This document shows, piece after piece, positions 22,235 to 32,152 of a stretch of DNA of 64,000 nt (position 1 is the stretch's first letter; each line of letters starts with the position of its first letter). The DNA comes from Sipunculus nudus (taxonomy: Eukaryota; Annelida; Sipuncula; Golfingiida; Sipunculidae). The stretch covers positions 74,622,429-74,686,428 of the forward strand of contig CM049312.1 of the NCBI GenBank assembly GCA_026874595.1, written 5' to 3'. The notes beneath the pieces are model-generated. The model saw only the letters and a program-made list of their open reading frames with translations. It was not told the origin of the DNA and made no database searches. Both the position numbers and the translations under genes were made by a program.

Positions 22235-22790
22235 ACCCGCCTCGGACATGAGTACTCGCTAGGTATTACCTGCCTCAGACTCGAGTACTCGCTAGGTATG
22301 AACTTACTTGGAGTCGAGTACTCGATAGGTATTACCCGCCTCGGACATGAGTACTCGCTAGGTATTACCTGCCTCAGACTCGAGTACTCGCTAGGTATAA
22401 ACTTACTTGGAGTCGAGTACTCGATAGGTATTACCCGCCTCGGATATGAGTACTAGCTAGGTTTTACCCGACTTGGAGTCGAGTACTCGATAGGTATTAC
22501 CCGCCTCGGATATGAGTACTAGCTAGGTATTACCCGACTTGGAGTCGAGCACTCGCTAGGTATAACCCGCCTCAGAGTCGAGCATTCGCTAGGTATTACC
22601 CGCCTCGAAGTAGAGTACTCGTTAGGTATTACCCGACTTGGAGTCGAGTACTTGCTAGGTATTATCAACCTTAGAGTCGGGTACTCGCTAGGTATTACCC
22701 ACCTCGGAGTCGAGTACTCTCTAGGTATTACCGGCCTCGGAGTTGAGTACTCGCTAGGTATCACCGACTTGAAGTCGTGTACTCGTTACC
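22235..22790. repeat. 33-bp minisatellite, ~17 copies, higher-order
   Basis: The monomer resembles 'acccgcctcggagtcgag' plus 'tactcgctaggtatt' and contains the palindrome GAGTACTC. The first six monomers form two copies of a three-monomer (99-bp) block. The next four alternate two variants (66-bp block). The rest are single variants. Because 33 is divisible by three, one minus-strand frame stays open as an 11-residue repeat (IPSEYSTPRRV-like), but there is no evidence that it is expressed. Confidence 0.95.
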
Positions 22791-22794
22791 ATGG

Positions 22795-23010
22795 CGACAT
22801 TCTACAAGGGAACATAATGGTATATTCACGTCTTTGTCAGAAAAATCAGAAAAAAATATTATGCCTTTTCTTTCACACTATCAGCTCAATTTTTCTTTAT
22901 AAAAATCTTTCAATGCAAATCCATCAAAGCACACGGTCTAAGTACTTTCACGGAAGCTGTTAAACACCTTGTTATGGTTCTATGTGTTAGTAAACACAGT
23001 CCACGTGTGT
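22795..23010 (+). repeat. Dispersed repeat family C, copy 1
   Basis: Aligns with 49490-49665. Shared blocks are 'aatattatgcc.(a/t)ttctttcacact', 'tcagtttttct.tata.aaa', 'gca.a.cca.c..agcac', 'gctgttaaacacctt.tta' and 'cacagtccacgtgtgtctg'. It starts right at the end of the 33-bp minisatellite. Confidence 0.6.
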
Positions 23011-23345
23011 CTGATTGCAACAACAAAGCAAGCGCGACAGATCCAAAATAAAGACTAGTCCATACTAATTCATACATGACCTTCATGTCCTCTGATATAT
23101 CTCCGCTTGACTGACATTATGTCCATGGGCCAAATGTAAATTAATTATATCATTAGAAACCAGTCGCAACAAATTTTCACGAGAGGTCCAGGACCTCAGC
23201 TGAAAAGACACGGACAACACACTGTGAGCCTATGTATTGGATCCCCAAGTCACAATAAACATGCCATGTTCCAGCCAGCGGGAACATGTATTACATTTTT
23301 TGGCCAAGTCAGTCAGGGCATCTTCTGATTGTCACCGGAGTAAAC

Positions 23346-23390
23346 CGTATGACGTATGACGCGTATGACGTCGCATTGACTGACGTCATC
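23346..23390. promoter_or_regulatory. TGACG/CRE-like motif cluster
   Basis: Four TGACG words in about 40 bases, ending in a perfect TGACGTCA palindrome (23381-23388), the consensus for CREB/ATF bZIP factors. There is no TATA box or first exon next to it that I can support. Confidence 0.35.
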
Positions 23391-23399
23391 AGCTGATAT

Positions 23400-24433
23400 T
23401 GTTATATCTCTGACCCAGTGAGTAATATATCGCAATCATTGTGAAGTGTTTTGTCAAATTTTGAATTATTTGTCTCTAAAGAATTCAGTGCAAGGTAAAC
23501 CATTATTATTCACATGGTAGTCGGTGGACTATAGGTTCTACAACATTTGACCTTGAATATTTTATACAATCTCCTTTGTATAAAACAATATCCCGGAAAA
23601 ACCTGCGGACAGGTTTACTGGTACAGACTGCCCGTATTCTGTTTGGGAGAGACGCCCAAATAATGCACATTTTCCGCTCGTCAGGTGATTGATTGTTTAC
23701 ATTGCCAACGGTAACCTTATTGGTTGCTCGCAACTGCTCTGCTTATGATTATTCATTGAATGAATATGCGATTAAGGTCACATATGGTTCATAGTTAGGT
23801 CAATTGACATTGAAGATGCGAGGTGAATGCAAGTACAGCTCTCACATTGGTTTAACGTTCACACAGATATATACCATACAAATCTTTATTAAGTTTTTAT
23901 TCACGACAAAATCCATAATGCTAAGCAGCTGTACCTGGCACGTGCAGGTACACAACACAACCTCCTTACCACCATAGTAATACATAGAGATATGAATAAA
24001 TTTCAATGGTAAGAGACACAATATAATCTACATCTTAGGCAGTGTCACGTGATAATCAAAAATCCATTCCTCAAAATAAGAAATACCTAGAGGCAATGAC
24101 TGACACTGACTTTTCGGGTTTGTGCTTCATTAATGGATATCAAGCTGATGATATGGTATGAGTGCGATATATGAAATAATCGGTGTTAGGTTTTCGTGAT
24201 ATAGTCTGTGGAATAAGTGCTTGGGTTATCACCTTCGTGGTTTTAATATTGCAGCTGATCCAGAGAAAAACATAACATTTCCACAAATTAGAGAGTATTT
24301 TTTGTTACTTGAGTACTTCAGTACTTATATACCTATATGCTTAAATCGTTATATGATCTACTAAATCATTTCATAAAGATATAAAGGACATATAATGGAC
24401 GTCACTGAGATGCATTTTGATAACAAAAAGGGC
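23400..24433. other. Intergenic, nothing recognised
   Basis: No supported feature. The 75-codon minus frame at 23506-23733 lacks a recognisable domain. Confidence 0.4.
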
Positions 24434-24437
24434 TTAA

Positions 24438-24900
24438 AGGGGCCTTGTCCGATATCTGACGTTTATTATAACTAACGGTAATTCCTAGAATATTTTATTC
24501 ATAAAGGCCAGAAAACGCCGTTCCCAATTCGCATAGCTGTTCCTTTTGTAAATATCCACATGATTAAAACATGTGGGGGTACGTTAAATATTCAAACACA
24601 TTCACAAAGGGTAAAATGTCAGACGAAACAGTAGTTTGAAAAGGTTTTTTTTGCAACAAGTGACATTTATACTTCCACACATATATGTAAACATCCACCT
24701 TATAGATTACATAGGTTTCCTGTTTGTAAACTTTGGTCCATTTCGCGTGTTTACTGACGGCTTTAGTAAAGCTCATTCTTCCATCATAGGGGCGTTATTA
24801 GAACTTTGGTCAACATTAATTACCTCCAATTAATTAATAATTCACAGAATAAGTCAGAAATCGCAATAACTTAACAAAAAAAATAGGTGAATAGCTGGCC
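24438..24900 (+). mobile_element. MITE family B, copy 2 (TTAA type)
   Basis: 463 bp with intact TTAA on both sides (24434-24437 and 24901-24904). Ends are AGGGGCCttgtccgatatctgacg... and ...aggtgaatagctGGCC. Contains the family landmarks 'aaaggccagaaaacgcc', 'tgttccttttgtaaatatccaca' in worn form and 'gtcagacgaaac'. Open frames on both strands are not conserved in other copies. Confidence 0.85.
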
Positions 24901-24904
24901 TTAA

Positions 24905-26125
24905 ACTGTTTTCGCCTCGATTCAAAGACATGCTCTTTCTACAAAATTATCGGTTTTAACACCAAAAGTCTTAACCAATAATTTAGAATATTTCAGGTAT
25001 ATGCTGAATGTCTGGCTTTTCATGAGACTGCGCGACTATACCGATATATACACTGAAATGAAAACTTGATATTATGTGATGATTTCAAAACACATATAAT
25101 GAGTCCCGGTAATTATTTAAAAAAAACCACCACAACGTAATATATCAAAAGGCTTTTTACATTTTCCTTTAACATTGGTTCTTTCCCTTCGCCTTATCCA
25201 AACTAAAGTGCATTGGCAAGAGCTAGGCGATCACATATATTGTTTATATGAGCAATGCTGCTACTCTTATTTTATGGGGAAAAGTAAAATAAAAATTACA
25301 AAAACGTATCAAAATGTCTGAAAAAAAAATGGAAAAATATAAATCCATGCCAAATGGGTCAAGTTTTTAACAATTCTACAGTATGTGATACTTCTAAATA
25401 AGCTTAAAGGTATGAAAATTGTCATTATGCGGCGAGTTTAAGCATACCTCCAGAGTATTAGATATATCCAATGATTTTTTTTCAAACACTAGTATGATCA
25501 TAAACAAAAATAATCTCAAATGAAATGTCACCTTTATGATATACTGACAGAGTATATCTATGGCAGTCAATTAACTCATCACTTGAAGATGACGATTGGA
25601 GAAAAAAAGTATAAATAAGCATTAAACTCGAAAAAAGTATGAAAACGTATAAAAAAATAGTCATTTCTGAAAAAAAGTATAGAGAGGAATCATCGTAGAA
25701 GATAAAATTTTGTTCAACAGTTTTTTAGCGGTAGACTATGGATATATTTACCACAATCTTCTGCTATCCTCGATACTTAATACTACCTGCTGAGCCATGA
25801 CCTGTAGCTGAATACATAGGGTTTTTGACATTAAGGTAGAAGGCAGGTACACTTGTTACCTGTTGAGTCCCTCCTTTCTACGATCCTGTGTCTGTTATGT
25901 AACCAAAAGAGTTATCGCTCATAACTGAATGTGTTTATTTTTGAAGTGAAGGTATAAGGCAGATACATTAACTGATATACTTGGTTTTGTCATTTAAGTA
26001 TTTCAAGTATATTATGAAATAAATAGTACCCTTGAAAATATCTTTGACTACGTAGTTTTTACATAAGACTGAGACTGAGTTCATATCATTTTTGGAAAGG
26101 AAGGGTACAAACATGACTTCAATAT
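24905..26125. other. AT-rich intergenic, 3' side of lectin locus
   Basis: No supported feature in about 1.2 kb. Confidence 0.4.
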
Positions 26126-27195
26126 TTAACAAGCCTCACATTTTGAAGACGTTTCACAAATTCCTTTAGACTTCACCTTATGCCATCGATTAAACCAAAG
26201 ATAAAAGATCCATATAGGAAGGCGATTTTGATATTTATAACCGTGCTTATTATAAGCGACTTGAATACCGGTTCCTGCCCAGAATCATTTCATCTTGAGA
26301 ATGTCATACATTCCGCTGGTCCAGTATTCCCCATCCCAATAATTCACTTCGATAAAACAAATATAAGGCCAAAAAAAGGTATGGTTCTCAGGCACTTTTT
26401 TTTCAGAAATCAGTGCGGGCGGGCTGGTATTATATTTTTGACCTTTTTTGTATGTTTCGATAAAAATGTTATAGGATCAGGGAAAAGCATGAAATGAACA
26501 TGTTTTTTTAAACAGTTCAAAGTACTACATAAAAAAAGGAAATCGTATCAATATTGTATCATTTTATCTTCTTGATAGATGTAAATCAAGATAAAAATTG
26601 TTTGAAAGGGGGGTTAAAATTGACGCGGGCGGTGCCTGAGAACCATGCTGTTAATTTCTTGGGCCTAATATACTCATTGACCTCACAGTTTACCTTGCAA
26701 CCAGATGGTGTCGTACGTATTGTATATCTATGATACGTGTAAAATATTAAAATAACTTGCTGCCTTTACCTTTTGTGTGATATCTACGGCATGGCAATGA
26801 TTGTCAACCGTTAAGGGATAAATGAGAAATATTTACAATTGATAATTGGAGTACATTATGCAATGAGGGCAAAGAAAATATAGATGTGTTCGGGTCTGTG
26901 GGTCTGTACCACAAGAAATCATACATGCCTATTATTATTATAATAAAGTTTAGTATATGTTACATATACATGAACGTACCTGAATCTAAGACCACCTTGT
27001 GCACATGAGACAGTTCCTTTCTGGTTTCCATGCTGACAAGGTCACCACCTGCTGTTTGGCACTAAGCACGTGATCTGTCCCATGTCGTTTTCTTGTAAAC
27101 GATCTTGTAGCAAGAACCTACACTCGTTCCTGTTAATATGAGATGATGACTCTATCCTAATCCACAAAGGTCTGTGTCGAAGAATCATGACAGAT
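26126..27195 (-). pseudogene. C-type lectin-like gene copy 1 (two decayed exons)
   Basis: Two exons of a C-type lectin-like domain read on the minus strand. The N-half exon (about 27190 to 26980) retains DTDLCG, LILTGT, CYKIVYKKTTWDRSR, CQTAGGDLVSMETRKE and ends in a consensus donor (CAG/GTACGT). It contains two TAG stops and its acceptor is not clear. The C-half exon (26346 to the TAA at 26126) retains YWTSGMYDILKMK, FWAGTG, NRW and KGICE, with one TGA where the sister copy has Trp. Exon phases (1 then 2) fit. The intron carries a family A MITE 18 bases from the acceptor. This is the downstream half of a tandem duplication, and no functional full-length domain can be read. Confidence 0.85.
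26367..26665 (+). mobile_element. MITE family A, copy 3 (Harbinger-like), in lectin intron
   Basis: 299 bp flanked by TAA (26364-26366 and 26666-26668). 'GGCCaaaaaaag' is followed by 'gtatggttctcaggcac' and 'agtgcgggcgggct' at the left, and by 'aaaattgacgcgggcggtgc' and 'ctgagaaccatg' at the right. It sits between the two lectin exons of copy 1. Copy 2 has nothing at the matching place, so insertion followed the tandem duplication or affected one copy only. Confidence 0.9.
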
Positions 27196-27448
27196 GTAGC
27201 TACATATTTAATCATACTTTCAATACGATATCCTTTCTATTTCGGTAACAAAAGAAATTCAAGTTATAAAATATTGTCCATCGGTTGTATATATATTTGT
27301 AACATTTAATTAGAAGCTGAGATGTCTTATATTTAAACTATTTAAACGGCAGGTATATTTATGTCATTTATATGAAATATATGATTTATTTCATCGTAAC
27401 CAGGAAAACACTTTTATTGGTGTTTAATAAACGAAACTCATTACTGAA
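27196..27448. other. Spacer between lectin copies
   Basis: AT-rich, no feature recognised. Confidence 0.4.
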
Positions 27449-27713
27449 TTATTTCATTTTATGGATGACGTTAATAATTAGCACACCTGAAGGACTTTCA
27501 CATATTCCTTTAAACTTAGTCCTGTCCCATCGGTTATTCATACGAGATGAGATCCCTATATAGATAGACGATTAGGATATTTTCTAACTCTTGTGTCTTC
27601 TCCTTGTAACCAGTTCTGATAATGGACACCCATCCCAGTTCCTGACCAGTACCATTTCATCTTGAGAAAATCATACATCCCGCTGGTCCAATATTTATCC
27701 TCAAAATGTTTCC
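27449..27713 (-). pseudogene. C-type lectin-like copy 2, C-half exon (broken)
   Basis: A good acceptor (tttatcttag/G at 27713) opens an exon in phase 2 that fits the phase-1 donor of the exon ending at 28508. The frame reads KHFEDKYWTSGMYDFLKMK, KWYWSGTG and NWLQGED, typical of the middle of a long-form C-type lectin domain. It then meets TAG and TGA. The expected end (NRWDRTKFKGICE) continues in another frame after a 2-base insertion relative to copy 1. The frame then stays open to TAA at 27449. As written, this exon cannot complete the domain. Confidence 0.8.
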
Positions 27714-28024
27714 CTAAGATAAACAAAAATATAATATATTTGTTGACCCCAAAGTTTCACCCTGCAACCGGATGGTGTCGCACGTGTAAACACCTTTGAT
27801 ACGTGGAAGATATATATCTTGTTGCCTTTGTGTGATAACTACGACATGGAAAAGAAAATAACGTTAACCGTTATAGGAATAATGAGAAATACTTAAAGTA
27901 CATTAAGTAATAAGGACGCAAACCATATATATAGGTGTGTGTGTGTGGGGAGGGGGAGGAGTGCGTATGGCAAGACCACCATAATTCTAACCTGCTCATT
28001 ATCAATATATTTAAAGGTGCCCAT

Positions 28025-28478
28025 TCACCTACTTTTTTTAAAAAGAATTTATGTTATATCTGGCTTCCTCTGTGTATATAATAATGATCTAAGGGTAATT
28101 CTGGTTGTGAAATGTTCTTATAACGGCTCTCTGAAGGATGTGTAAACTTGTTTATCAACAACATGTTTGTAAACACAGCAATGTTGACAAATGGGAAAAA
28201 TATGTAATCTAAGGTGGTATAATGCACGTATGCAGAGGAAGAAAGGTCACTTGTTGCAAAATGCCATTTGCAAAGCTCTGGCTTATCTGACTTGCTGTCA
28301 GATGCCCCTGTTAAATTTGTTTTGATTATTTTGGCGGGCCCTCAAATAACATAACATGTTGATATAAACAAAATAAACAGCCTGTGTGAGGTGATATCCA
28401 AGTTTTCTGGCCTATTTTAATGAAAGCTCCAAGGGATTACCTTTAGTTTATAAAAGTCAGAAAGGTGATTAGGCCCCT
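28025..28478 (-). mobile_element. MITE family B, copy 3 (TTAA type), in lectin intron
   Basis: 454 bp flanked by TTAA on both sides (28021-28024 and 28479-28482), inverted relative to the other copies. The two ends are visibly inverted repeats (AGGTGCCCATTCACCT against AGGGGCCTAATCACCT). It lies about 30 bases beyond the donor of the 28508-28724 exon, and lectin copy 1 lacks it. Confidence 0.9.
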
Positions 28479-28507
28479 TTAAGTTCACCATATGTTCACC
28501 AATCCAC

Positions 28508-28724
28508 CTGATTCATAGACCATCCTGATCACATGAATCTGTTCCTCCCTGGTTTCTATGCTGACGAGGTCACCGCCTGCTGCTCGGCACTCATCACGTG
28601 ATCTGTCCCACGTCTTCTTCTTGGAAACGATCATGTAGCAAAATCCTGCTCTCTTTCCTGTTAATATGAGCGGATGACTCCATCCAAATCCACATAAGTC
28701 TGTGTCTGTTTCAACTTTCAAAGT
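28508..28724 (-). CDS. C-type lectin-like domain, N-half exon (intact)
   Basis: A 217-base exon with acceptor gttagcag/A at 28724 and donor CAG/GTGGAT at 28508/28507 (phase 0 in, phase 1 out). It encodes the first half of a C-type lectin domain: LCGFGW, LILTGKR, CYMIVSKKKTWDRSRDEC and GGDLVSIETREEQ, the usual Cys/Trp/Cys/Gly-Gly pattern of extracellular carbohydrate-recognition-type domains. It follows the 29254-29432 exon in matching phase. The donor is weaker than that of copy 1 (GTGGAT against GTACGT). The partner exon (27449-27713) is broken, so the gene may be dying or may splice to an exon I did not find. Calcium- and sugar-binding residues belong to the missing half and cannot be assessed. 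Confidence 0.85.
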
Positions 28725-29253
28725 CTGCTAACAGATTAAAGTACACGATCTAGTCGGTAACTGGCGTACTTATACAAGTTTTCTGTTAACGGTCTACAAA
28801 GAGTATTACATTAATTATTAAATATTGACCATAAATACATAGTGTTTAATCAATATTCAATATAAATATGTATATATACAATGTATATATATATATAAAT
28901 GTTAAATAACCTATGCAGTTTTTGCTTGAGGAACCATCGTTTCAAACGAAGACAGCATTCTATATTAAATTTCCGTTTAAGACAGCATGTCTCATTAGAT
29001 TTTAAACAGTTAAACCCGTTGTTTGCTAAATAATATATGCGTTTGAGATTTGGTTAATTGTTTTTATAACATCTGGAGTAGCAGACGATGGGTAAGTCCG
29101 AAAACAAGTTCTCGGTATTGAATACAGCCAATATTGTTATGGTATATCTGAATACTTATTTTGGTTAAGTGAAGGTATTAAGGTGGGTAAATTAAATACC
29201 ATTTCTGGATTTTGTCTTTTAAATATAATATTAATTATTGAAAATACAATTAC
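28725..29253. other. Intron of lectin-like gene (inferred)
   Basis: AT-rich with a short TA run near 28870-28900. It lies between phase-compatible exons at 29254 and 28724. Confidence 0.5.
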
Positions 29254-29432
29254 CTGGAAAACGCCTTTTCTTGGTGTTATAAATATATCGCTCATGACGG
29301 AATCTAACTTTGTTTGGAGCACCGGGTCGTGGCAGCTACAGAGACCCTGGCAGAGTAAAACTAGTCTGGTGTCTTCCCTTTCTTGTCTCATACCTGTAAA
29401 GTTCGCCATCACCAGCACAGCTAAACATGAAC
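29254..29432 (-). CDS. Upstream exon of lectin-like gene, signal-peptide part
   Basis: A pyrimidine tract and acceptor (tttctatag/G at 29432) and a strong donor (CAG/GTAATT at 29254/29253) bound a 179-base exon open in one frame. It starts SCLAVLVMANFTG, like the end of a secretory signal peptide. It continues through LLCQGLCSCHDPVL and ITPRKGVFQ and leaves in phase 0, exactly the phase with which the exon at 28724 begins. The initiator Met would lie in a further upstream exon that I could not identify. A mini-exon ending at an internal GTATGA donor after NFT is an alternative. Assignment to the lectin gene rests on strand, order and phase. Confidence 0.6.
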
Positions 29433-29584
29433 CTATAGAAAAGAAAGAAACATTTTTAAAAAAAATTATTTTTTGTGTGGAGGTAACCGTCTTTACTTTT
29501 TAATGCTTGCCTTAAGTAAGTACTATAAACATCTGCAGAATTGCATTCCGGATTTTGTGACAGAGGCTTGCATGCAATAATCCT

Positions 29585-29840
29585 GGCGTCAACCAGCCTC
29601 TGTGTATAGCTCTTTCAGTGCCTGATTGGGTTTCATCCGCATTTGCTGGGTCATAGCACCGAGGAACCCCCGAAAGGCGCACTCGTTTGTGAGTAAAACA
29701 CGGTCGTTTGGCACAGTTTCCCCAACAAGCCTGCAGAGCGCTCCCCCTGGGTGGGAGCCGACCGTGAAAAATCTCACCATCTCGATCTGAATTCATGATT
29801 TCCTGGCTTTGAGCCTTGTGCTCTCTCCCTATAGACCACG
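29585..29840 (-). mobile_element. tRNA-derived SINE, second family, copy 1
   Basis: Read on the minus strand from 29840, the head runs GTGGTCTATAGGGAGAGAGC, then 'acaaggctcaaagccagga', then a worn box B. This matches a tRNA-like head (box A close to TRGYNNARNNG). The body includes 'gagtgcgcctttcggggg' and 'gctatgacccagcaaatg'. The same body recurs at 63880-64000. The open frames here (29512-29910) are incidental. Confidence 0.75.
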
Positions 29841-30291
29841 TTATCCGGGTGAAGGAAGAAATGTTTAAACACGAGTATGGTACATTATTTATATTTTGTG
29901 TGCAATACATTTGAATAAATGCGAAACAGGTACGCAGTGCCGTTAAATGGGCTTTCTTTTGTACTTCCTTTTAGAATAATTTAAGAATCAGGGCCTTACC
30001 TGTTATGCCTGTTAACGTGAAATTTTAACATAAAAGCATCAAACTATATCACTTGTTGGTTTAGTTACGCTATGTAAGGTCATTCTCACTAAACCGTCCC
30101 ACCAAAAATGTCACACACTTTCTCCGCCTGACATAATTAAAATAATAACATACATTAGATACATTAGGTCATGTCAATATGTTGATACAATTTTAAATAC
30201 TATCATTTGTGAACAGTTATTTTGCCAACGAAGTTTAAATAATGGTACTCTCCAATGTTCCTCGTCCGCAGAATATGGCGTGTCTCTGGTT
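29841..30291. other. Intergenic, nothing recognised
   Basis: No supported feature. The missing first exon of the lectin-like gene could lie here. Confidence 0.4.
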
Positions 30292-30378
30292 GGCGTGACT
30301 GTATTCGGACAAATCATAGGGTTCCATGTGGGTGGCGTGACTGTATTCTGACCAATCTGAGCGTTCCATGTGGAACTT
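30292..30378. repeat. 43-bp tandem duplication
   Basis: Two adjacent copies of 'ggcgtgactgtattc.gac' plus 'caatc.nag.gttccatgtgg' begin at about 30293 and 30336. Confidence 0.7.
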
Positions 30379-30679
30379 CACCAATAATTGAACATGCCAT
30401 AGATCTGTGCATACCTGTCTTCCAGCTCATGAAATTAATTGTCTTTTTCATGATATGTCGTTACAGAAATCGGTTACATTTAAATGTACTTCAGCGAACA
30501 GCATGTGAGATCGCGATATACGACAACACCGTCTGTTATACTCCTTTGTCTATTGATAGCTATAGTTTACAGTATATAGTCATCCAGCCCTTAATCAGGG
30601 GCGTAGCCAGGGGGTGCCGCAGGGGGCCATGGCCCCCCTCCCCGGCTGCATCCTGTACTCCCGTCCTCTCCGTATTTCA

Positions 30680-30680
<1 letters not shown>

Positions 30681-30749
<69 letters not shown>

Positions 30750-30770
30750 ATATATATATATATTATATAT
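30681..30770. repeat. (AT)n microsatellite, LINE tail
   Basis: A long TA run with a short break near 30748. It abuts the 3' end of the minus-strand LINE and may have grown from its tail. A 179-codon frame reading through it (30255-30794) is spurious. Confidence 0.9.
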
Positions 30771-30774
30771 AGTC

Positions 30775-31860
30775 ATCTTTTTTTAGTTTATTAGATTATT
30801 TAAACCGCCCATACATACAATAATGCTCAACAGCACTTTACATATCAAAGTACAAACGTAAAATTAACATTTATAAATTATCACGTTATATCATGAATGC
30901 AAGATACAGAGCATTTAAAAACATTCCCACAAGGTATAAGGTATAGAAAGAGAACGACAAATCAAGTATATGCACATAAAAACTAGCTAAACACTCGCTT
31001 GAAATAGTAGGTTTTTTTAGACTATTTTTAAAAATGACAATAGAGCCAGCTGTCTTAATGTCCTCAGGCAGTTAATTTCAAACAGTTGGTGCTTAACAAG
31101 TAAAAGCACGCTACTGTTTTTTTTTTTTAAGTTTTGGTGTTTGTTGAAGAAGTGTAAATCAGGTCTCTTAAATTTGATTGAATAGTCCTTTACTGGTCTT
31201 CTTCTTTATCAGTTCACTTAGGTATGATGGAAATATTTCTAATTTATTTTTATACACAAAAAAGGCAATTTTAAAATCTATTCAGTCATGTATCGGTAGC
31301 CAGTGCATTCACTCCCTCACTGCACTGACTCAAAGTATCATTATCCCAAAGGCTTTGATCTCATCATCACCTTCAGGCCTGAATGATAAATATAACTGAA
31401 CCACCAGCATCAGGAAGGTACTTATGATTAAGGTCATACAGGGATGATAAAAATGACAAAAACAATACTGGTCCTGCTACACTTCCTTGCGGAACACCGA
31501 AACACATCTTAGATTTGCTTGATAGAATGCCATTACTGACTGGTTACGGTTAGTAAAATATTCCCTAAACAAGGGAGAAACTCTCCCACCATTTCTGAAT
31601 TAATGTTGAAAAATCTCAGGTAAAATATCTAAATCTGTTGTATCAAGAGCACGGGTGCACACACAGTAATATATGGTTTCAGTACTATGGTTTCTCATGT
31701 AGGCTGCATTCTTCTTAGGCATCTGACCATTCCTTTGAAGGTGTAGCACATATTGGTCTAGGGCTGCAGTTTCTACTAACTTTGAAATATACGTGGGGTT
31801 ACTCACTGGCCTATAGTTCTTGAATTCGCGATGTAATCCGACCTAATTAATCAAAGGCCT
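30775..31860 (-). pseudogene. CR1/L2-like LINE reverse transcriptase 3' fragment
   Basis: Minus-strand fragments appear in the right order for a non-LTR reverse transcriptase. SNPTYISKLVETAALDQYV and HSTET (31600-31806) match the pre-catalytic RT region. GVPQGSVAGPVLF (about 31481-31498 and on) is the strongly conserved RT motif. Farther downstream are an ALHWLP-like stretch ending in FKIAFF, and PSYLSELI (about 31190-31300). The rest decays into a 3' UTR with 'aataaacta' near 30780. Many frameshifts and stops mean it is 5'-truncated and dead. The clade call is tentative. Confidence 0.8.
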
Positions 31861-31871
31861 ATCATGAGAGC

Positions 31872-31872
<1 letters not shown>

Positions 31873-31955
<83 letters not shown>
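31873..31955. repeat. Compound microsatellite (TA)n-(GA)n
   Basis: A TA run changes directly into a GA run, inside the hAT-like element. Confidence 0.95.
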
Positions 31956-31957
<2 letters not shown>

Positions 31958-32152
31958 TTCGTTTGCATAATATTATCCCCCCCCCGTAATACTCGATTTT
32001 CTGGATCTGCAACTGATTACGGCCGCCTCCCCTCCCTCAATCCAGGCTACGCCCCTGCCTTAATGTTCTATAAATCGTCAAAAACTGGTCAATGAAACAT
32101 TGCTGTATAGTACTGGTGTTCAGCACAACTGACCAGTGAAAATAAAGTACAA

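Larger units (their letters stand above)
30596..32057. mobile_element. hAT-like element with nested LINE fragment
   Basis: The termini are inverted: CAGGGGCGTAGCCAGG at 30596 and CCAGGCTACGCCCCTG ending at 32057. They are flanked by the direct repeat CCTTAAT (30589-30595 and 32058-32064). That is 7 exact bases, where 8 is usual for hAT. Only about 90 bases at each end belong to the hAT-like element. The interior is a TA microsatellite, an inverted CR1/L2-like LINE 3' end and a second microsatellite. No hAT transposase was seen. Confidence 0.85.

Noticed and set aside
22519-22764. Minus-strand 81-codon repeat protein
   Set aside because: Open only because the minisatellite period is 33 bp. 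No start context or flanking coding sequence.
22235-22790. CRISPR-like array
   Set aside because: Units are contiguous with no unique spacers, and the context is eukaryotic.
29512-29910. 132-codon minus-strand frame next to the lectin exons
   Set aside because: It coincides with a tRNA-derived SINE whose other copy (63880-64000) does not keep the frame.
30255-30794. 179-codon plus-strand frame
   Set aside because: About a quarter of it is Tyr-Ile coding from a TA microsatellite, and it crosses the hAT-like terminus. Not a gene.
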